From Opitutia bacterium (GTDB lineage: Bacteria > Verrucomicrobiota > Verrucomicrobiia > Opitutales > Opitutaceae), in contig PMKA01000141.1 of the NCBI GenBank assembly GCA_003157575.1, forward strand, positions 9,611 to 17,614: 8,004 bases of DNA, in the 5' to 3' direction. Position numbers and translations under genes: made by a program. Positions 5,151 to 8,004 of this stretch are shown here, one piece after another (the first letter of the stretch is position 1; each line of letters begins with the position of its first letter). The notes beneath the pieces are model-generated. The model saw only the letters and a list, made by a program, of their open reading frames with translations, had not been told where the DNA came from and searched no databases.

Positions 5151-6778
5151 GCCACGCCGTTCTCCATGTCGCAGATTTTGCACTACAGGCCGTCGTCCGC
5201 ACCCGAGCGGACCTCGCCGGGAAACCCGTGGCGCTGCTCGACGACCGCGGCAGGAAGGCGGCGGTCGTGCAAACCAACGCGCCGGCACGGGCCGCAGGCG
5301 TGACGGCCGGTCTGAGCGCGACGCAGGCGATGGCGCGCTGCGCGGACATCGTCCTGCTGCCGCGTTCCCGGGCGGCCGAGAAAGACGCCGGGGCCGCGCT
5401 CATGACCGTCGCCTGGTCGGTTTCCCCGCGCGTGGAACACACCGCCCCGGGCATCTGCACCGTCGACCTGGCGGGGAAGGCCGCGGGCACGCATCTTCCA
5501 CACACGCGGGCCGCCGTGGAACAGCTGCAATCGCTGGGCCTGGAAGCCACGGCCGGCATCGCCCGCACGCCCTTCCTCGCGCTCACCGCCGCGCGCGTGG
5601 CCGGAATGCAGCGTAGGGCCGGACCCGTTTCGACAAGCTCAAGGCCCCGAGCCGGTCGAGGGGCTTGCGTCCAGGCCGATTCGTCATCTGCATGTGGTCC
5701 GCCGGCGAGCGGCGACCCTACGGGATCTGAAAGCGCGACGAGGGCGTCGCGTCTCGAGGAAATATCCCGCCCGGCCTGCTCCGTCCTCGAAGTGCAGGAC
5801 GAGCGCGCTTTTCTCTCCCCGCTGCCGCTCGCCCTGGTCGATCCTCCGCCCGACCTCGCCGCCATTCTCGATGGCTGGGGCATCCGCACGCTCGGCTCCC
5901 TCACGGCTCTGCCGAAGCCCGAGGTCGGGCTCCGGCTCGGCCAGGCGGGAATCGACCTCTGGGAACGGGCCGCCGGGGAAACCGACCGGCCGATTGAACC
6001 CTGCGCGCCCGATGCGACCTTCGCCGCCGACATGGACCTGGAGCACGAGGTCGAAACGCTGGAGCCGCTGCTGTTCATCCTGCGGCGCTTCGTGGACCGG
6101 CTCGCCCTGCAGCTCGCCCAGGCGAATCTCGTTGCGGCGGAGCTCGTGCTCGAGCTTGCCCTGGCGGACGGGACCGCCTACCGGCGCGGCTTCCGCCTGC
6201 CCGAACCCGCCGGCGCCGCCGACCTTCTGTTCCGCGCGCTGCAAACCCATCTGGAGACGCTTCGCACGGAGTCGGCCATAAAAAGCGTGCGACTGGTGAT
6301 CACCCCGACGCGTCCGCTCGTGCGGCAGCACGGGCTCTTTGACACCGGGCTGCGCGACCCGCACGGCTTCGCGGAAACACTCGCCCGCGTGGAGGCCGTG
6401 GTCGGCCGCGACCGGGTGGGCACGCCCGCGTTGGAGCCGAGGCACCGGTCCGACGCCTTCCTGATGGGGAAACCGGTCGACGTGGTGGGTCCCCTGCCGC
6501 CGCCGCCGATCCTGCAGCCGCTCGGGCTTCCACTCCGGCGTTTCCGGCCGCCGGTGGAGGCGCAGGTTGCCACCGGACCCAACGGGCCGGTCTCCGTTCG
6601 ATGCCGCATCGCCCACGGTGAAGTGACGCGGCGACGCGGACCCTGGCGCACTTCCGGCGAGTGGTGGAAGCCCGGGCGCTGGGACGCCGAGGAGTGGGAC
6701 ATCGAGCTCACGCGTGGCGGCCTGTTCCGCCTGAGCCTCCGGTCCGAACAATGGTTGGTGGAGGGGATGTATGACTAG
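5147..6778 (+). CDS. imuB: ImuB, catalytically inactive Y-family polymerase homologue
   Basis: 543 aa. The N-terminus (VLHVADFALQAVV) aligns with the Y-family palm start, but the first catalytic aspartate is replaced by Ala. The second site reads 'TVDLAG' where active enzymes have an Asp-Glu pair, so the protein should not polymerise, as known for ImuB. The helix-hairpin-helix region is near 'ILDGWGIRTLGSLTALP'. A clamp-binding motif Q394-H-G-L-F398 fits the QxxLF consensus and should tether the mutasome to the beta clamp. The C-terminal part (~440-543) carries the ImuB-specific tail. Residues 156-192 (RRAGPVST...DPT) are translated from a palindromic repeat and appear inserted; the family norm is shorter. 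The start overlaps the imuA stop with a strong Shine-Dalgarno sequence. It acts with ImuA and DnaE2 in SOS mutagenesis. Confidence 0.93.
   Translation: MSHAVLHVADFALQAVVRTRADLAGKPVALLDDRGRKAAVVQTNAPARAAGVTAGLSATQAMARCADIVLLPRSRAAEKDAGAALMTVAWSVSPRVEHTAPGICTVDLAGKAAGTHLPHTRAAVEQLQSLGLEATAGIARTPFLALTAARVAGMQRRAGPVSTSSRPRAGRGACVQADSSSACGPPASGDPTGSESATRASRLEEISRPACSVLEVQDERAFLSPLPLALVDPPPDLAAILDGWGIRTLGSLTALPKPEVGLRLGQAGIDLWERAAGETDRPIEPCAPDATFAADMDLEHEVETLEPLLFILRRFVDRLALQLAQANLVAAELVLELALADGTAYRRGFRLPEPAGAADLLFRALQTHLETLRTESAIKSVRLVITPTRPLVRQHGLFDTGLRDPHGFAETLARVEAVVGRDRVGTPALEPRHRSDAFLMGKPVDVVGPLPPPPILQPLGLPLRRFRPPVEAQVATGPNGPVSVRCRIAHGEVTRRRGPWRTSGEWWKPGRWDAEEWDIELTRGGLFRLSLRSEQWLVEGMYD
5613..5721 (+). 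repeat. Composite repeat B inside imuB
   Basis: The element begins gtagggccggac (5613-5624) and ends ggcgaccctac (5721), with gtaggg/ccctac as terminal inverted repeats. Between 5625 and 5663 lies a 39-bp stem-loop (tcgacaagctc / gagccggtcga around aaggcccc). It then resumes cttgcgtccaggccgat (5664-5680) and, later, ggtccgccgg plus cgagcggcgaccctac. The imuB-dnaE2 spacer has gtagggccggac joined directly to cttgcgtcc, so the 39-bp piece is a nested insertion. It encodes ImuB residues 156-192 without a stop. Confidence 0.78.
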
Positions 6779-7003
6779 CGAGGCGAACAAATCAGGAAAC
6801 GTGGAAATCGAGAAACCGGGAAACGTTGGTCCGCCGACAAGCGGCGACCCTACACAATCGAGAAATGTAGGGCCGGACCTTGCGTCCGGGCCGATCGCCT
6901 ACAGGGGAGCGGTCCGCCGACGGCGCTTTCCTGGGGGCTCCTGTAAGATAGATCGACTCCCTATTTCAGTTTTCAGCCTTTCAGGTTTCAGCTTTCTCTG
7001 CCG
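6779..7003 (+). repeat. imuB-dnaE2 spacer filled with composite repeat C
   Basis: Four 8-bp units (tcaggaaa, cgtggaaa, tcgagaaa, ccgggaaa; 6792-6823) precede ggtccgccga+caagcggcgaccctac (6828-6853). After another tcgagaaa unit (6858-6865) comes gtagggccggac+cttgcgtccgggccgat (6867-6895), then a third ggtccgccga (6911-6920) within a tacagg/cctgta dyad (6899-6945). The last 40 bp carry four tttcag tracts (6964, 6971, 6979, 6986). I see no gene and no clear promoter or operator. This copy gives the uninterrupted form used to recognise the nested insertions in imuA and imuB. Confidence 0.75.
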
Positions 7004-8004
7004 ATGAGCTACGTCGAACTCCATGGCCGCAGCGCCTTCAGTTTCTTGCGCGGAGGATCGTCGCCCGAGGAACTTGCGACCGAGGCCGCACGCCTTGAAC
7101 TCGGCGCGCTCGCATTGTGCGACCGCGACGGGGTCTACGGATCGGTCCGGCTCCACTCGTCCGGGCGCGAGACCGGCCTGCGCGCGATCGTAGGCGTAGA
7201 GCTCACGATGGAGGACGAGTCGGTGGTTCCGCTGCTGGTGGCGACCCGCCACGGCTATCGCTCGCTTTGCCGCCTGATCACAACAGCGAAGCTGCGCGCG
7301 CCCAAGGGCGAGAGCCGCGTGCAATGGCAGGAACTGGCCGAAGCCTCGACCGGACTTCTCGCCCTGACCGGAGACGAGGAGGGACCTGTTTCGCGGGCCT
7401 GGAGGAGCACGGGACCGGAGGGCGCCGACGCGGCGCTGCGACGGCTCCTTGAAATTTTCGGCCGCGAACGGCTGGGCGTGGAAATCCAGCGGCACCTCGT
7501 CCGCGGCGAAGAACGGGAGAACAACATGCGGGTTGAGCTGGCGGCGGCCCACGGCCTGCCGCTGGTCGCGACCAACGGAGTTCTCCACGCCAGCCCGGCC
7601 GGCCGCGAGATTCTCGATGTTTTCACCTGCATCCGCCACCACACGCACCTCGACGCCGCGGGCACGCTGCTCGCGCCCAACGCCGAGCGGCATCTTAAGC
7701 CCGCCGCGGCGATGACGCAACTGTTTGCCGATCTTCCCGAGGCGGTCGCAAACACGGCGCGCTTCGCGGAGCGGATCGAGTTCGGGCTGGAGAACCTCGG
7801 CTACCAATTTCCGTCGTTCCCGGTGCCGCAGGGGGAAACCATGGACACGTTCCTGCGGAAGATCGCCTGGTTCGGCGCGCAGCAGCGCTACGGCGGCATC
7901 TCGCCGGCCGTGCGCGTGCAGCTCGACCGCGAGCTTGCGCTCATCGCAAAGCTCGGCTTCGCCGGATATTTCCTGGTGGTCTGGGACATCTGCAATTTCT
8001 GCCG
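7004..8004 (+). CDS. dnaE2: DnaE2, error-prone DNA polymerase III alpha subunit (5' part)
   Basis: The frame is open from ATG 7004 to the window end (333 complete codons); the full protein should be over 1000 aa. The start MSYVELHGRSAFSFLRGGSSPEEL and 'ALALCDRDGVYGSVRLH' are the N-terminal PHP domain of C-family polymerases in the DnaE2 style, followed by 'AIVGVELT' and 'PLLVATRHGYRSLCRLIT'. The visible end, 'ELALIAKLGFAGYFLVVWDICNF', is the start of the polymerase core; the catalytic aspartates lie beyond the window. DnaE2 carries out translesion synthesis with ImuA and ImuB. No Shine-Dalgarno sequence precedes the start; a pyrimidine-rich tttcag run does. The 225-bp repeat-filled gap from imuB is unusually wide for this operon. 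Confidence 0.95.
   Translation, partial: MSYVELHGRSAFSFLRGGSSPEELATEAARLELGALALCDRDGVYGSVRLHSSGRETGLRAIVGVELTMEDESVVPLLVATRHGYRSLCRLITTAKLRAPKGESRVQWQELAEASTGLLALTGDEEGPVSRAWRSTGPEGADAALRRLLEIFGRERLGVEIQRHLVRGEERENNMRVELAAAHGLPLVATNGVLHASPAGREILDVFTCIRHHTHLDAAGTLLAPNAERHLKPAAAMTQLFADLPEAVANTARFAERIEFGLENLGYQFPSFPVPQGETMDTFLRKIAWFGAQQRYGGISPAVRVQLDRELALIAKLGFAGYFLVVWDICNFC

Noticed and set aside
4127..6790. Long open frames on the minus strand opposite imuA and imuB (300-370 codons)
   Set aside because: They mirror the codon pattern of GC-rich genes on the other strand, have Arg/Ser/Pro-rich low-complexity products, and overlap well-identified genes.
6771..7007. 78-codon frame in the imuB-dnaE2 spacer
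   Set aside because: It consists entirely of repeat sequence; its product is low-complexity.
6899..7807. 302-codon minus-strand frame opposite dnaE2
   Set aside because: The opposite strand encodes an unmistakable DnaE2 N-terminus; the antisense product has no recognisable domain.

Overview
The window is GC-rich bacterial DNA. I infer a Verrucomicrobiota host, probably Opitutae-like, from the composition, the gene set and the kinds of short palindromic repeats between genes. No rRNA or marker gene here proves this. No tRNA, rRNA, insertion sequence with a transposase, or CRISPR array was found.

Layout: (1) bases 1-42 are the tail of a SEC-C zinc-motif protein. (2) 157-1563 encodes an unusual membrane protein that joins a four-helix voltage-sensor-like domain to a complete CorA-type Mg2+/divalent cation channel. 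(3) A convergent intergenic region carries a 21-bp perfect inverted repeat. (4) 1824-2834 on the minus strand is an aldo/keto reductase. (5) 2835-3573 is a 739-bp gene-poor stretch holding several unrelated palindromic repeats. (6) 3574 to the window end is a LexA-controlled mutagenesis cassette on the plus strand in the order lexA, imuA, imuB, dnaE2, with dnaE2 cut by the window edge.

The cassette genes work together. LexA should repress the locus until RecA-stimulated self-cleavage after DNA damage. ImuA, ImuB and DnaE2 then form the error-prone translesion 'mutasome', with ImuB tethering it to the sliding clamp and DnaE2 doing the synthesis. A dyad that could be the LexA operator lies directly in front of the lexA start codon. 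imuA and imuB overlap by ATGA and are translationally coupled.

Two signals stand out. One is the voltage-sensor/CorA fusion, which keeps the S2 F-x-x-E, S3 Asp and S4 arginine ladder expected of a gating-charge transfer centre. The other is a family of composite palindromic repeats that has entered the cassette repeatedly: in-frame inside imuA, in-frame inside imuB, and in the imuB-dnaE2 spacer. Comparing copies shows smaller palindromes inserted inside the larger unit (30 bp in imuA, 39 bp in imuB), both multiples of three. In imuA the unit is preceded by an octanucleotide array whose copy number would shift the reading frame.
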